A stretch of 64,000 bases of DNA from positions 31,277 through 95,276 of the forward strand of contig JAPLDH010000076.1 of the NCBI GenBank assembly GCA_026391355.1, read 5' to 3'. The notes beneath the pieces are model-generated. The model saw only the letters and a list, made by a program, of their open reading frames with translations. It was not told the origin of the DNA and did no database searches. The stretch is from Bacteroidota bacterium. Its GTDB lineage: Bacteria > Bacteroidota > Bacteroidia > Bacteroidales > FEN-979. This document shows, piece after piece, positions 27,880-37,440 of the stretch (position 1 is the stretch's first letter; every line of letters starts with the position of its first letter). The translations under genes were made by a program, and so were the position numbers.

Positions 27880-28031
27880 AGTTTATAGTTTCCAGTTTCC
27901 AGTTCCCAGTTTGCAGTTCCCGGTTTGCAGTTCCCGGTTTCTCATTAACTTTTCCAGATAACTTTTTCAAGATTGTATATTTAATAAAAACTCTTACCGA
28001 AACTGCAAACTGGAAACCGGGAACTGCAAAC
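27880..28031. repeat. GTTTCCAGTTCCC-type repeat with long inverted arms
   Basis: GTTTGCAGTTCCCGGTTT occurs at 27909-27926 and 27923-27940, and its exact complement at 28014-28031. Drifting units of AGTTTCCAGTTCCCAGTTTGCAG fill both arms. It follows the toxin gene and could end transcription. Similar words occur at 51470-51497. Confidence 0.7.
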
Positions 28032-28217
28032 TATTTTTTCTTATTTTCCGCACAATACCTTACCCGACTCTTTTCTATTTGGATTTTTTGCAACTCTCTA
28101 ACCATTTTTAAGATGTTTTCCGGGGTTTTCTGCCACAGAAACCCTAAAGTCCTGAAATATCAATTTCATTCCTTTGTTTTCCTGAAGTACTTTCGTTGAA
28201 ATTTAAGCCGAAAAAAC
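28032..28217. other. non-coding stretch after the repeat
   Basis: 186 AT-rich bases with no credible frame; part of a 637-base gap that also holds the repeat and a gene relic. Confidence 0.35.
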
Positions 28218-28365
28218 ATGAAAAAAGCAATTTACCTTTTTTTTAGTATTGATCCATACAGGGATCACGGCATTTTTCCAGTGGGTAATTCAACCTTTGG
28301 GAACAACCGTGCAACTCCATTCTGTGTATTTCCCCGGATTGAAAAACAGAGGGCAACTGCCTTAA
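28218..28365 (+). pseudogene. start of a Ycf48/BNR-like secreted protein, frameshifted
   Basis: ATG at 28218 begins a signal peptide (MKKAIYLF). After a run of eight T near 28239, dropping one T gives LVLIHTGITAFFQWVIQPLG, then TTVQLHSVYFPG and soon a TAA. The WVIQPLGTT-QL-SVYF pattern is the usual start of Ycf48-like beta-propeller proteins of Bacteroidota. Only about 48 residues remain. Gene relic. Confidence 0.5.
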
Positions 28366-28492
28366 AAATCTATCCTGATACGGCTGAAGCATCTAGAACT
28401 AATTGAATGTAGAGACAATCTCAAAAAAGAAAATAAGTAGTTAAATCAATTTCACCATTAAAATAAGTAAATGGTCACTTAAAATTAAAACC

Positions 28493-29434
28493 ATGAAAAC
28501 GGCCCAAATCTTTCAAAAGCTCTGTCTGACCTTTTTCTTAATTGCGATCTGTTCTTTTTTGACATTCGGGCAGAAGAGAATTGATACGCTGGCAAAATTT
28601 CATGATACGGCCTCTTTTGTCGTTGTCAAATTCAAGGAAGGTTCCACCTATTTCGGGAAACTTAAGGAAAACAAAAATGACACACTGACTTTGATCATGG
28701 AAGACCTGGGATCCGTTAAAATCCCATATGACAGGATAAAAAAGGTTGAAACGGTGGAATACATGGTTATGAAAAAAGGGAAGTACTGGTTTCCTACGCC
28801 GCTGCCCGGAAGGTATTTGTTTGCACCCTCAGCATTCACCTTGAATCCCGGCGAGGGGTATTACCAGAACACGATGCTTGCGCTGAATTCTGTTAATGTA
28901 GGAGTGACGAAATGGTTTTCAATAGGGGGAGGCCTGGAATTCTTTTCAACGATCGGTTCGATTACTGCCGGGGAATTCAAGCCCACATTTTATGTTTCTC
29001 CCAAGGTGGGGTTTAAAATAGCTGAAAACCTGAGAGCCGGTTGTGGAGTGATCTATGCACAGTTCCTGGGCAACGACTTCCAGGCCGGAATTCTTTATGG
29101 TGTTGTGACCTATGGTAATCCGGATTATAACGCGACTGCAGGCGTAGGATGGGGTTTTTCAAAGACTAATTCGTCCTCTTTTACATTTGGGAAAAATCCG
29201 ATGATAACGGTATGCGGTACTGCAAGGGTTGCCCGCAAAATCGCACTTGTTACGGAAAATTGGATTATTACATACAAGGATAATTCAATGTTGACCTGTT
29301 ACCCTGTTTATTCCTATGGCGTTCGCTTCTTTGGGGAAACTGTGAGTTTTGACCTTGCGTTTATCAACAATAAGGATATCTCAGGCATCCTCTTCATCGG
29401 GATACCCTTTTTATCCTGTACGGTTAAGTTTTAA
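28493..29434 (+). CDS. secreted hypothetical protein, probable outer-membrane barrel
   Basis: 313 residues with a signal peptide ending SFLTFGQ. Residues about 40-85 look like a small beta domain (VVVKFKEGSTYFGKLKENKND, then GSVKIPYDRIKKVE), seen in many Bacteroidota envelope proteins. The rest is made of alternating glycine/aromatic beta strands (SIGGGLEFFSTIG, ATAGVGWGFSKT) and ends in an aromatic-terminated strand (CTVKF), as expected of a barrel. Function unknown. It lies just upstream of the fusion-enzyme operon on the same strand with a 105-base gap, so co-regulation is possible but not shown. Confidence 0.7.
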   Translation: MKTAQIFQKLCLTFFLIAICSFLTFGQKRIDTLAKFHDTASFVVVKFKEGSTYFGKLKENKNDTLTLIMEDLGSVKIPYDRIKKVETVEYMVMKKGKYWFPTPLPGRYLFAPSAFTLNPGEGYYQNTMLALNSVNVGVTKWFSIGGGLEFFSTIGSITAGEFKPTFYVSPKVGFKIAENLRAGCGVIYAQFLGNDFQAGILYGVVTYGNPDYNATAGVGWGFSKTNSSSFTFGKNPMITVCGTARVARKIALVTENWIITYKDNSMLTCYPVYSYGVRFFGETVSFDLAFINNKDISGILFIGIPFLSCTVKF

Positions 29435-29539
29435 TAATGGTAAATCGATCCACGTGATTATTGAGCTATTTAACTTTACAAGAATACCCAATTACATTTC
29501 TAAAGTATTATATGACGGTTAATTATTAGGAAAAATAGT

Positions 29540-32500
29540 ATGAAAGAATTTGATATTTCACTGGAATGTCCATTGCGGCTTTCTGCGGAAAAGCCAAAGA
29601 CGATTGGTCAGATCCTTTATGATGACATGCCCGGGAGGGATGAAAAGGATCTGGTTATCCTGAGTCATGTGGAGAAGAAATACACGGAAGTAAGTCTGCG
29701 AAGGTTAAGGTTTATCGTTTCAAAACTATTGGAAGATTTCACCCGTCACAGGATTGCCTCCGGGGATACTGTTCTATTATTGAACTTCCCCGGATGCAAT
29801 GAGATGTATACCGCATTGTTTTTCCTTGCATTGGCAACGAAAGGGTGCAGGGTTTTCCTTCCCATGTTTTCGGAAACGGTCGAATTCAGCCGCTGGCTGG
29901 AAGTTGCCAACGTAAAACATATTATCATGCCGGAAGGAGAGGTGATGAGTCTTGAGGGACATGATAAGGAAAAGGATTCGGTAAAAGCCATCCGCAGGAT
30001 TGCAGAAATGGAAAAAATCCCTGTCCTGGATATGCTTTCCGGTTTCAGTTTCCTGGAAAATAGTGAAACAGAAACGATCCCGGATCAACCCTTTTCCGGG
30101 GAAGTTATCAACTCGCTACAACAGGTTCAACCTGAAGATGAAGCGCTGATCATCACCACCTCCGGTACCTCCGGCCATTCAAAACTGGTGGTCTATACCC
30201 ATGAATCCTATTGGTTCAATTGCATGGCATGGCAGCAGGCAGGGTTTTATGATAAAGAGTCGCTGGGCGGAACAGGATTCACCCCGATGTTTACCCATAC
30301 CATGGGGATCCGGGCTTTTATCAATGCTTTATGGACGGGATCACCGGTTTGTCTCATCATTACAGAATGGTTTACACGTAAACCGGAAACGGTCCGTTAT
30401 CTATTGTTGAAAATGAAACCGGCCCACATCACCGGGGGACCTGCCGTTTATAATGCATTCCTTGAGCTTTACCGCCTTTATCCTGAACTTAAATCCTCGT
30501 TGACCCCTCATTTTAAAACATTGGTTTCAAGTGGAGCCGGCTATAATCCGGTCACCGCGCAGGAAGTTCTTGATGCAACCGGGCTGGTGCTTCACAATGC
30601 ATACGGGACTACTGAAACACAACAGGCGTTTTCCACTTTACTGAGTGAACAGAGTATTTTTAGCCACGGGTTGTTGCCACTTGGCAATCCATTGCCGGGA
30701 GTTTCTGTCGGACTTATCCGTTCAGATACAGGACAAGAGTGTTATCATCTTTATGTGCGTTCTGTATTTGGTCACAAATACTGCATCGGGGAGGACGAGG
30801 CACAGGAATATTTCGACACCGGTGACCTTGTCACACTTACAGAAGATCAAAGTCTCCTTTATATTGGAAGGGCCAGCAGGGATTATTTCAAGGATAATTT
30901 CGGAGTTAAAATTCCTGTCCCGGCACTCAGGGATTATTATGGCGGGTTGATGAACCAGATCCTTCATGCAGAGTTTTTCCCGATGTTCAACTTTCCCGGG
31001 TTATCTGCCCTCCTGTTTATTGAAGAACCATGCCAGCCGGAAGGGATCATCACCCAACCTGCAGTTTTGAAAAAATATGCCGGTAGTATTGAAGGAATAA
31101 ATAACCGGTTGAAGAGCAGGATTGAACCCTTTGAATTTTACCACAGGCACATCTGCAGAATTGCTGTCATTAACCAACCTCCCCCCTGTACAAGAAAAGG
31201 GACCATCTCATCAAAAGAGATCAATTTAGCCTATGGAGAATTGATAGAACGTTTACAGGACTCCAGAAAAGATTCTGCAGGAATTGAAATTACCGAAAGT
31301 CATTATCTGTCGACCGACAAATATTCACGGTACATCAGCCCGCAGATCGGAACCATGCTCTCCGCTTTAAAAATGAACCTGGTCTTTCATGCTGGAAAGA
31401 AAGATTCAATCTACACTTTTATCCATGGAAAAGAAACGGAAATACTGGATCTTGCCGGCGGATACGGGACAAACCTGGTTGGCCATTCCAATCCCCGGAT
31501 CACTGAAGCCATCACCTCGTTTCTGGCATCCGGGAGAATCTCACTGAACAACCAGTTGAGTATTCCCTATTATACCGGGTTGCTTGCGGAAAAGCTCAGC
31601 CTGATGGTCGGACAGGATACGGGAAGAAGTTTCAAGGTTTTGTTTGGCAACAGTGGTTCAGAAGCTGTGGAGATGGCACTTCATCATGCTTTGTTTGAAT
31701 GGAAAAACCGGATCGGAAAGCTGCGTGATTTCCAGTTGCAGATGTATGGGAGTCTCACATATATTGATGTGGCAGGAATATGGAGGAAGAATGAAGAAAT
31801 TATCCGGCAGGCTCCGGTCCGGCTGATCGCACTTGCCGATGCGTTTCATGGACATACAACGGGTGCGCGCAGCGGGTTGGGGAATCAGAAGAAGAGAACC
31901 TGCTTTTCTAATCTTCCGAAGGTGGAAGCTGTTTTTGTGAATGATCGAAGGGCAGACTGGCAGAAACAGATAAAAGATATCCTGGACGAATCCTTTGTTC
32001 AACTGGAGAAGGTGGTCCAGACCAACGGGCATGCCGTAATTGAATCTTTCAAGGTCAGTTCGGTCATTGCTGCCATTGCAGAACCCGTTATCGGTGAAGG
32101 CGGGGTGAGAAAAGTGAACCCGGAAGTATTGTCAAAGCTTGCAGAGTATGAATTTCCGCTGATCGCTGATGAGATCCAGTGCGGATTGGGACGTACCGGG
32201 CACTTTCCTGCTTTTCGTAAAGCGGATTATTATCTTTTTGGCAAGGCACTGGGAGGAGGTGTTGAGAAAATATCGGCTGTATTGATCGACAGTCAGCGGT
32301 TTCGATTTGATTTCAGTGAAAATTATGTCAGCACATTCGGAAATGGCGAAATGGCTGCACTGGCTGCCCTGAAAACATTGGAGATCATTGAAGAAGAAAG
32401 AGTAGCAGAAAGGGCATCCCGGATCGGAAAATTCCTCTTACAGGAATTAGCCGGATTACGGGATAAATATCCCTCGGTGATCAGCGATGTTAAAGGAGAA

Positions 32501-33931
32501 GGGGTTATGCTGGGGGTATCTTTCAATCCTGAATGTGGTTCAGAAAATGTCGTTCTCAGAGCCCTGTTTAACACTGAAAAAGCCGGTTATCTCCTCTCTG
32601 CGTGGTTTTTTCATAAGCATCATATAAGGTTATTCCCTACTCTCTCAGCACCCGCAACCCTCCGGGTCGAACCTTCAGCCTGGTTTACAGAGGGTGAGGC
32701 AAACCGTTTTTACAATGCATTGGAGGATCTTTGCATGATCCTCCGGGAAAAGAGACTTTATGATCTTTTTTCTTTCCTGATGGATGACGACCCGTTTGAT
32801 GATCACAAAGGAGCCTTACCCAAGATCGGACACTACAAGACAATTCTCGAAGAACCTGCAGCAGGAGCAAAGAAAGTGGCATTTATTGCCCATTTTGTCA
32901 ATCCGGTCAATGAACTCCGCATGCTCGAACCGGATCTTTGCCGGGCATCGGATACCGGTCTGCGCATTCTTTTCAACCGCATGCAGGTATTAATGGAGAT
33001 GAAACCTTTCAGGCTGATCGCGAACAACCTTTTCAATGGAAGGATCCATTTTTCTTTTTATGTCCTGCCTGTTGATTCTGCCGAACTCGAACATCTTCAC
33101 AAAAGCGGGAAGACCCGGAGGGTCATCTCAAAGATCCAGGAAACGGTGAACCTGGCTGCGAAGGACGGGGCTTCTGTAATAAGCCTTGGTGGGTACACAT
33201 CTATCCTGACCTGTAACGGAATGTCACTGGCCGAACCTGCCGGTTGCCGCATTATCACCGGAAACACCCTTACGGCAGCTTCAGGGTTGATGAATCTCCG
33301 GAAATTCCTGTTTGCAACCCCTGGATTTAAAAAGCCTGCCCGGATTGCAGTCGTCGGGGCAACCGGTAACATCGGCCAGGTAATTGCAGAAATGATCAGC
33401 ACACAGGAGGATATTTGCTCCGGTTTACTGCTTGTAGCACGTTCTGCAAAACGCCTGACTGCAATCGGCAAGGAACTTGAAGCAAGAAAGTCAACCGGGA
33501 TAAGGATCGAAACCAGTACTGCATTATCCGGGTTAAAGTCAGCCGACATCCTTATCATATGTGCAAACACCAACGATCCCCTGATCTACCCGCATCACAT
33601 CTCAAAAGATAAACCGGTACTTATTTCCGACCTTTCCGTTCCCTCTGCACTGGCAAAAGAAACGGAATCGATGCCCAATGTGATCAGTATGCCATTTGCG
33701 GCATACGTCTGCCTGCCGGCTGATCCTGATGCCGTGATCAGTTCCTACTCACCGGCCGGAACTGTTTTCTGTTGTGCCGCAGAAGCGATGCTGCTGGGAC
33801 TGGAATCCTGCCCATTCCCCCTGAAAGGGCATCTGCTCCCGGAATCCTTGAAGAAATTGTCGGAAATGGCGGAAAAATATGGGTTATTCAATACGCAGGG
33901 GAGCATTAAAAGTTATAAAGTCACCACCTGA
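29540..33931 (+). CDS. fusion enzyme: AMP-forming adenylation domain, class III aminotransferase, acyl-ACP-reductase-like domain
   Basis: 1463 residues in three parts. Residues 1-560 form an ANL adenylation domain: ITTSGTSGHSKLVVYTHES near 205, NAYGTTETQ, YFDTGDL, and a C-terminal RKGTISSKEI with the expected lysine. Residues about 580-1060 are a class III PLP aminotransferase: FGNSGSEAVEMALHHA near 701, LIADEIQCGLGRTGHF, and the PLP lysine in LFGKALGGG near 901. Residues about 1080-1450 resemble cyanobacterial acyl-ACP reductase: ISLGGYTSILTCNG, GNTLTA, VVGATGNIGQVIAEM near 1271, and FCCAAEAMLLG near 1411, where the catalytic cysteine is expected. No carrier-protein domain was seen. A plausible chemistry is acid to acyl-adenylate or thioester, to aldehyde, to amine. 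First gene of a tight operon. Confidence 0.85.
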   Translation: MKEFDISLECPLRLSAEKPKTIGQILYDDMPGRDEKDLVILSHVEKKYTEVSLRRLRFIVSKLLEDFTRHRIASGDTVLLLNFPGCNEMYTALFFLALATKGCRVFLPMFSETVEFSRWLEVANVKHIIMPEGEVMSLEGHDKEKDSVKAIRRIAEMEKIPVLDMLSGFSFLENSETETIPDQPFSGEVINSLQQVQPEDEALIITTSGTSGHSKLVVYTHESYWFNCMAWQQAGFYDKESLGGTGFTPMFTHTMGIRAFINALWTGSPVCLIITEWFTRKPETVRYLLLKMKPAHITGGPAVYNAFLELYRLYPELKSSLTPHFKTLVSSGAGYNPVTAQEVLDATGLVLHNAYGTTETQQAFSTLLSEQSIFSHGLLPLGNPLPGVSVGLIRSDTGQECYHLYVRSVFGHKYCIGEDEAQEYFDTGDLVTLTEDQSLLYIGRASRDYFKDNFGVKIPVPALRDYYGGLMNQILHAEFFPMFNFPGLSALLFIEEPCQPEGIITQPAVLKKYAGSIEGINNRLKSRIEPFEFYHRHICRIAVINQPPPCTRKGTISSKEINLAYGELIERLQDSRKDSAGIEITESHYLSTDKYSRYISPQIGTMLSALKMNLVFHAGKKDSIYTFIHGKETEILDLAGGYGTNLVGHSNPRITEAITSFLASGRISLNNQLSIPYYTGLLAEKLSLMVGQDTGRSFKVLFGNSGSEAVEMALHHALFEWKNRIGKLRDFQLQMYGSLTYIDVAGIWRKNEEIIRQAPVRLIALADAFHGHTTGARSGLGNQKKRTCFSNLPKVEAVFVNDRRADWQKQIKDILDESFVQLEKVVQTNGHAVIESFKVSSVIAAIAEPVIGEGGVRKVNPEVLSKLAEYEFPLIADEIQCGLGRTGHFPAFRKADYYLFGKALGGGVEKISAVLIDSQRFRFDFSENYVSTFGNGEMAALAALKTLEIIEEERVAERASRIGKFLLQELAGLRDKYPSVISDVKGEGVMLGVSFNPECGSENVVLRALFNTEKAGYLLSAWFFHKHHIRLFPTLSAPATLRVEPSAWFTEGEANRFYNALEDLCMILREKRLYDLFSFLMDDDPFDDHKGALPKIGHYKTILEEPAAGAKKVAFIAHFVNPVNELRMLEPDLCRASDTGLRILFNRMQVLMEMKPFRLIANNLFNGRIHFSFYVLPVDSAELEHLHKSGKTRRVISKIQETVNLAAKDGASVISLGGYTSILTCNGMSLAEPAGCRIITGNTLTAASGLMNLRKFLFATPGFKKPARIAVVGATGNIGQVIAEMISTQEDICSGLLLVARSAKRLTAIGKELEARKSTGIRIETSTALSGLKSADILIICANTNDPLIYPHHISKDKPVLISDLSVPSALAKETESMPNVISMPFAAYVCLPADPDAVISSYSPAGTVFCCAAEAMLLGLESCPFPLKGHLLPESLKKLSEMAEKYGLFNTQGSIKSYKVTT

Positions 33932-33939
33932 AGAATACT

Positions 33940-35028
33940 ATGATACCACTCTACAATTTTGGTTTATCGCAGGAAGATCCACTTACGGAAATCAAGGGAC
34001 TGGAACTCACGGATGGCGATTCACTCCTTTGTATTGCAGGCGGCGGTGAGGTTCCGCTCAGCGTCGCTGCGTTGAAAAATGTTTCCGTTGTGGCAGTGGA
34101 TGTTTCAGAGAACCAGCTTCGTTTATGCAGGATCAAGCTACAGGCGGCAATCCGTCTTGAATCTCCGGATGCAGCAGGATTCCTTGGGTACATTAATGAA
34201 CAGGGTATCGACCGGGAAAAAATTTTCACCAGGGAGATCGCCCCCTTTTTGAAGAAAGAAGATATTTATTTCTGGCAAAAAAACTTCATTAGCATAAAGA
34301 CAGGTGTAATCCATGCAGGGAAATTTGAGCGGTTTATTAACAAGGCCTCCTTCCCCGCACTTTTAGTTATAGGGAAGAAAAATTTTTACCGGTTATTTGA
34401 GTGCAACTCGACAAAAGAACAGGAAGAGGTCTTTGACCGGCTGTTCGCACGGATACTTCTGAAAACGATCTTTAAAACAGCATTTCATCCCCGCATTTAT
34501 AAAAACAGGGGAATTGTTGCAGCGGGTATGCAGCATCATGAAAAAGGCAATATCGGGAATTTCTTTTTCAACCGGTTTCGCAGTTTCTGTTGCAGTACAC
34601 CAGCCCGGGGAAATTTTTTACTTCAGTATGTTTTTTTCAGGCAATCCTTGTTTCCCGGTGCATTGCCTGAGTACCTGAAAAAAGAAAACCGTGAAGCCTT
34701 TTTACGCAATTATCATCAAATTTCTTTTGTTTCATCAGCGATGGAACAGTTTATTGCCCAGGCAAAGCCCGGACAATTCAACAAGATCGAATTATCCAAC
34801 ATCGGCGACTGGATGGCAAAGGATTCAATAGCCGGACTGTTCCGGCATATCCAGCGGAACACCCAACCGGGCGACCGTATATTGATGCGGTATATATACC
34901 TTGAACATCCTGTTAAGGAATCGGCGCCATTTTTACAACCTGATCACAAATTGGGAGAGGAACTTATTAAAACAGATCGCTTTCCATTCAGTACCCTTGT
35001 TCCCATTCAACACATAAAGCATGAGTAA
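33940..35028 (+). CDS. DUF3419 protein, BtaA-like SAM aminocarboxypropyl transferase
   Basis: 362 residues. The N-terminal SAM site reads SLLCIAGGGEVPLSVAAL, then VVAVDVSENQLRLCRIKLQA. Later blocks typical of DUF3419 include TGVIHAGKFERFI and FNKIELSNIGDWM. BtaA, the known member, moves the 3-amino-3-carboxypropyl group of S-adenosylmethionine onto diacylglycerol in betaine-lipid synthesis. No BtaB-like methyltransferase is present here, so the product need not be a betaine lipid. The gene starts 8 bases after the fusion enzyme and its end overlaps the GNAT start by 8 bases, which is strong evidence for one operon. Confidence 0.8.
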   Translation: MIPLYNFGLSQEDPLTEIKGLELTDGDSLLCIAGGGEVPLSVAALKNVSVVAVDVSENQLRLCRIKLQAAIRLESPDAAGFLGYINEQGIDREKIFTREIAPFLKKEDIYFWQKNFISIKTGVIHAGKFERFINKASFPALLVIGKKNFYRLFECNSTKEQEEVFDRLFARILLKTIFKTAFHPRIYKNRGIVAAGMQHHEKGNIGNFFFNRFRSFCCSTPARGNFLLQYVFFRQSLFPGALPEYLKKENREAFLRNYHQISFVSSAMEQFIAQAKPGQFNKIELSNIGDWMAKDSIAGLFRHIQRNTQPGDRILMRYIYLEHPVKESAPFLQPDHKLGEELIKTDRFPFSTLVPIQHIKHE

Positions 35029-36133
35029 TTACCAGATCAGACCGATTGATTCTTCCTCAAACACGACCATGCTGGAGATACTCAGAGGCGCTCCAATCAT
35101 AACCGACCGGATGACGATCTGCTTCGACCGGCAACCGGATATCTTTGCCCTTGCCCGCTGCAAATACGATGATTTCTATTACCAGGGACTTTTCCGGGGA
35201 GAAACACTGAAAGGGTTCGGTATGGTTGGCTATCATAAAGCTTATGTAAACGGTGAGCCATCAGAAGTCTTTTGTGGGAGGGATCTTTATGTACTTCCTG
35301 AAGCAAGGGGCATTGGGTTTGTTTTTAAAAGCACGGAAAATCATTTCCGGGAGCATCAAAATCGCTCCAAGATCGGTTACGGATTGATCATGCAAGGAAA
35401 TAATGCAAGTCTGAAGTATATAGGGAAAAGGTTTGAAAACTATAAATATATCCCACTATCCCGAATTATCAACCAGTTGCTTACATATACCATATTATTG
35501 ACGGTACCAGTTCACCGGATTCGTAGTTTCACCATCCGGCGGGCACAAACGGAGGACATCCCGGTTATCGTCGGATTTCTTAACAACGAACACAGGAACC
35601 GTTTGTTTGGCCACATTTATTCAGAAGCCTCTTTTCCAGCTTACCTGGAAAGAAATAAAGGATTACTGATCAGTGATTATTTTCTTGCATTCGACAGAAT
35701 AGGAAAATGCTGCGGGGTTTGTGCAGCCTGGGATATGAACCTGATGAAACAGACCCGTATTTTGCATTATGGAAGGTCATTTCTTCCGGCACTGGTTGCA
35801 TATAAGACCTTATCTGCTATATTTAACCGCCCGTCATTGCCCAGGCCCGGAGATCATTTCAGGGAAGTCACACTAACGGATTATGCTGTAAAAGGCCGTG
35901 ATCCGGGGATTATGAATGCCTTATTAAGAACCATTTATCACGAATACCGCCAATTGGGTTATCATTTCCTGACCTGGGGAAGTTCCATTGACGATCCAAT
36001 ATTAACAGCATCGAAGGGTTTTATCCGCCAGTCGGTCATTTCAAACATTGTTTTGTTTTCGACGAATGATTCATGGATCAGGGAGGGGATGATAAAAAAC
36101 AATTTGCCTTATATTGATGTATCGGGTATCTGA
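35021..36133 (+). CDS. GNAT-family acyltransferase
   Basis: 370 residues. The first half holds the acyl-CoA binding signature VFCGRDLYVLPEARGIGFVF. The second half has another GNAT-like start (FTIRRAQTEDIPVIVGFLNN), so this may be a tandem GNAT with one active domain. The acceptor is unknown. As third gene of the operon, an N-acylation or N-acetylation of the amine made by the fusion enzyme is a reasonable guess but only an inference. The ATG at 35021 overlaps the DUF3419 stop. Confidence 0.75.
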   Translation: MSNYQIRPIDSSSNTTMLEILRGAPIITDRMTICFDRQPDIFALARCKYDDFYYQGLFRGETLKGFGMVGYHKAYVNGEPSEVFCGRDLYVLPEARGIGFVFKSTENHFREHQNRSKIGYGLIMQGNNASLKYIGKRFENYKYIPLSRIINQLLTYTILLTVPVHRIRSFTIRRAQTEDIPVIVGFLNNEHRNRLFGHIYSEASFPAYLERNKGLLISDYFLAFDRIGKCCGVCAAWDMNLMKQTRILHYGRSFLPALVAYKTLSAIFNRPSLPRPGDHFREVTLTDYAVKGRDPGIMNALLRTIYHEYRQLGYHFLTWGSSIDDPILTASKGFIRQSVISNIVLFSTNDSWIREGMIKNNLPYIDVSGI

Positions 36134-36214
36134 AGTAACTTGTATTAAAAGCTGAACATATAATATTGATAATCTATCATAAACGAATTTGATAATTGAA
36201 ATAACAACCCGCAT

Positions 36215-36661
36215 ATGAATAATGCAACCGGAAAGTTAGCAACATATACTGCTGCAGTAATAGCCCTTGTTTTTGGATCAATCTATTTGTTGAAAACCAG
36301 TTTTATGCCTTATCACAGTGCAGCTCTTTCCATCAAGTGGGAAGAAGTTGGCAGGGCAACTCAGTTCCTTTTACTGGCATTAATGAGAGCTGCAGCAGGA
36401 GGCTATATTTCGCTGGCATTTGCCATTCTCTTTCTTCAGTACCGGCTTTCAGTCAACAAGCTATCCTGGATTCCATTTTTGATTCTGATCTTAGGGACCA
36501 TATCAATGGTTTGCTCATTATATGCTGAGCTTATTGTAAGCGGCAATACTCCCGGGCGTCCGCCGGTTCTGATCACAATAGTCTGTGAAACATTGTTAAT
36601 TGTCGGCTTTATTTTTAACCGGAAATTTGTTAAAACCGATCGATCTGCCAATGCAGGTTAA
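36215..36661 (+). CDS. small integral membrane protein
   Basis: 148 residues with four hydrophobic helices (YTAAVIALVFGSIYLL; FLLLALMRAAAGGYISLAFA; WIPFLILILGTISMV; VLITIVCETLLIVGFIF) and a short basic tail. No family recognised. It is 82 bases after the GNAT gene on the same strand, possibly in the same transcript. Confidence 0.6.
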   Translation: MNNATGKLATYTAAVIALVFGSIYLLKTSFMPYHSAALSIKWEEVGRATQFLLLALMRAAAGGYISLAFAILFLQYRLSVNKLSWIPFLILILGTISMVCSLYAELIVSGNTPGRPPVLITIVCETLLIVGFIFNRKFVKTDRSANAG

Positions 36662-36754
36662 ACACATTTACAGGGAGACATTCAGAATCGTAAAGGAGAT
36701 GAACAAAGATCATTTTCCTGGCATGAGAGGAAATTTATCAGCATTTTACATCTT

Positions 36755-37354
36755 TCATCTTATGCTATATCCAAAGCTGAACCCGATCCAGGGAAGGATC
36801 GACAGGTCAGACGTAGGAAAATGCTTGTTCAGCATTTGGCGGTTGCGGTTTGCTGTCAATTCGATCAGCGGGGTGAACCCGAACCTGAACTGGAAGTCTT
36901 TCTTGCCTTGAACGCGGAAACCAATAAAACAGGTGGCAAGCGGATCGAAAATCCTCCCGCTGAAGTAATTGGTATCAGATATTGGTCCGCCATTGTAATG
37001 ATCCGGCCAGTAAGTATAAGTAAAGCTGAAACCAATGCCCAGTTCAAAGAGAAATCCATTGGAAACCCTGAGTAAGCAGTTGCCAAGGAGAGGCACTGAA
37101 TAGGTTGTGTAGGGAGGCGGAAAATACCCGATCCCTGCTCTCCCCGAGAAATAGAATCTTCCCCAGTGATAAAAGATTTCTTCATAATTACCCGAGAAAA
37201 ACAATCCCTGGCCCAATAATTCAAGGTTCAGACTATGGTGCGGGATAGGCCGGTATCTTCCCGGCAGATTTAAAAGGTTTGTGGTATCCAGGCTTTGTGC
37301 GGAACAACAAATAGCGGAGAGGCAAAAACAGAATAAGACCAAGGCTCTCTTCAT
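36755..37354 (-). CDS. secreted hypothetical protein, barrel-like
   Basis: 199 residues with signal MKRALVLFCFCLSAICCSAQ. The mature part has glycine/aromatic strands (GRFYFSGRAGIGYFPPPY, LFELGIGFSFTYTYW) and ends WIGFSFGYSIR, as in small outer-membrane barrels. Function unknown. Confidence 0.65.
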   Translation of the reverse strand: MKRALVLFCFCLSAICCSAQSLDTTNLLNLPGRYRPIPHHSLNLELLGQGLFFSGNYEEIFYHWGRFYFSGRAGIGYFPPPYTTYSVPLLGNCLLRVSNGFLFELGIGFSFTYTYWPDHYNGGPISDTNYFSGRIFDPLATCFIGFRVQGKKDFQFRFGFTPLIELTANRNRQMLNKHFPTSDLSILPWIGFSFGYSIR

Positions 37355-37375
37355 ATCCCTCTTTATTTATTTTAC

Positions 37376-37440
37376 AATTTTAGATATTGCCATCTCAGAT
37401 TTTCCATTTTGCATTTTACCATTTTGGATTTTGCCATTTT
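37376..37440. repeat. ATTTTGCC/ATTTTACC low-complexity repeat
   Basis: Words such as TTTTGCATTTTACCATTTT and GGATTTTGCCATTTT, of the same family as 22671-22730. It lies between two minus-strand genes. Confidence 0.6.

Noticed and set aside
29540..33931. Classical NRPS or polyketide synthase
   Set aside because: No condensation, ketosynthase or carrier-protein domain could be seen; the C-terminal part matches acyl-ACP reductase better than a thioester reductase.
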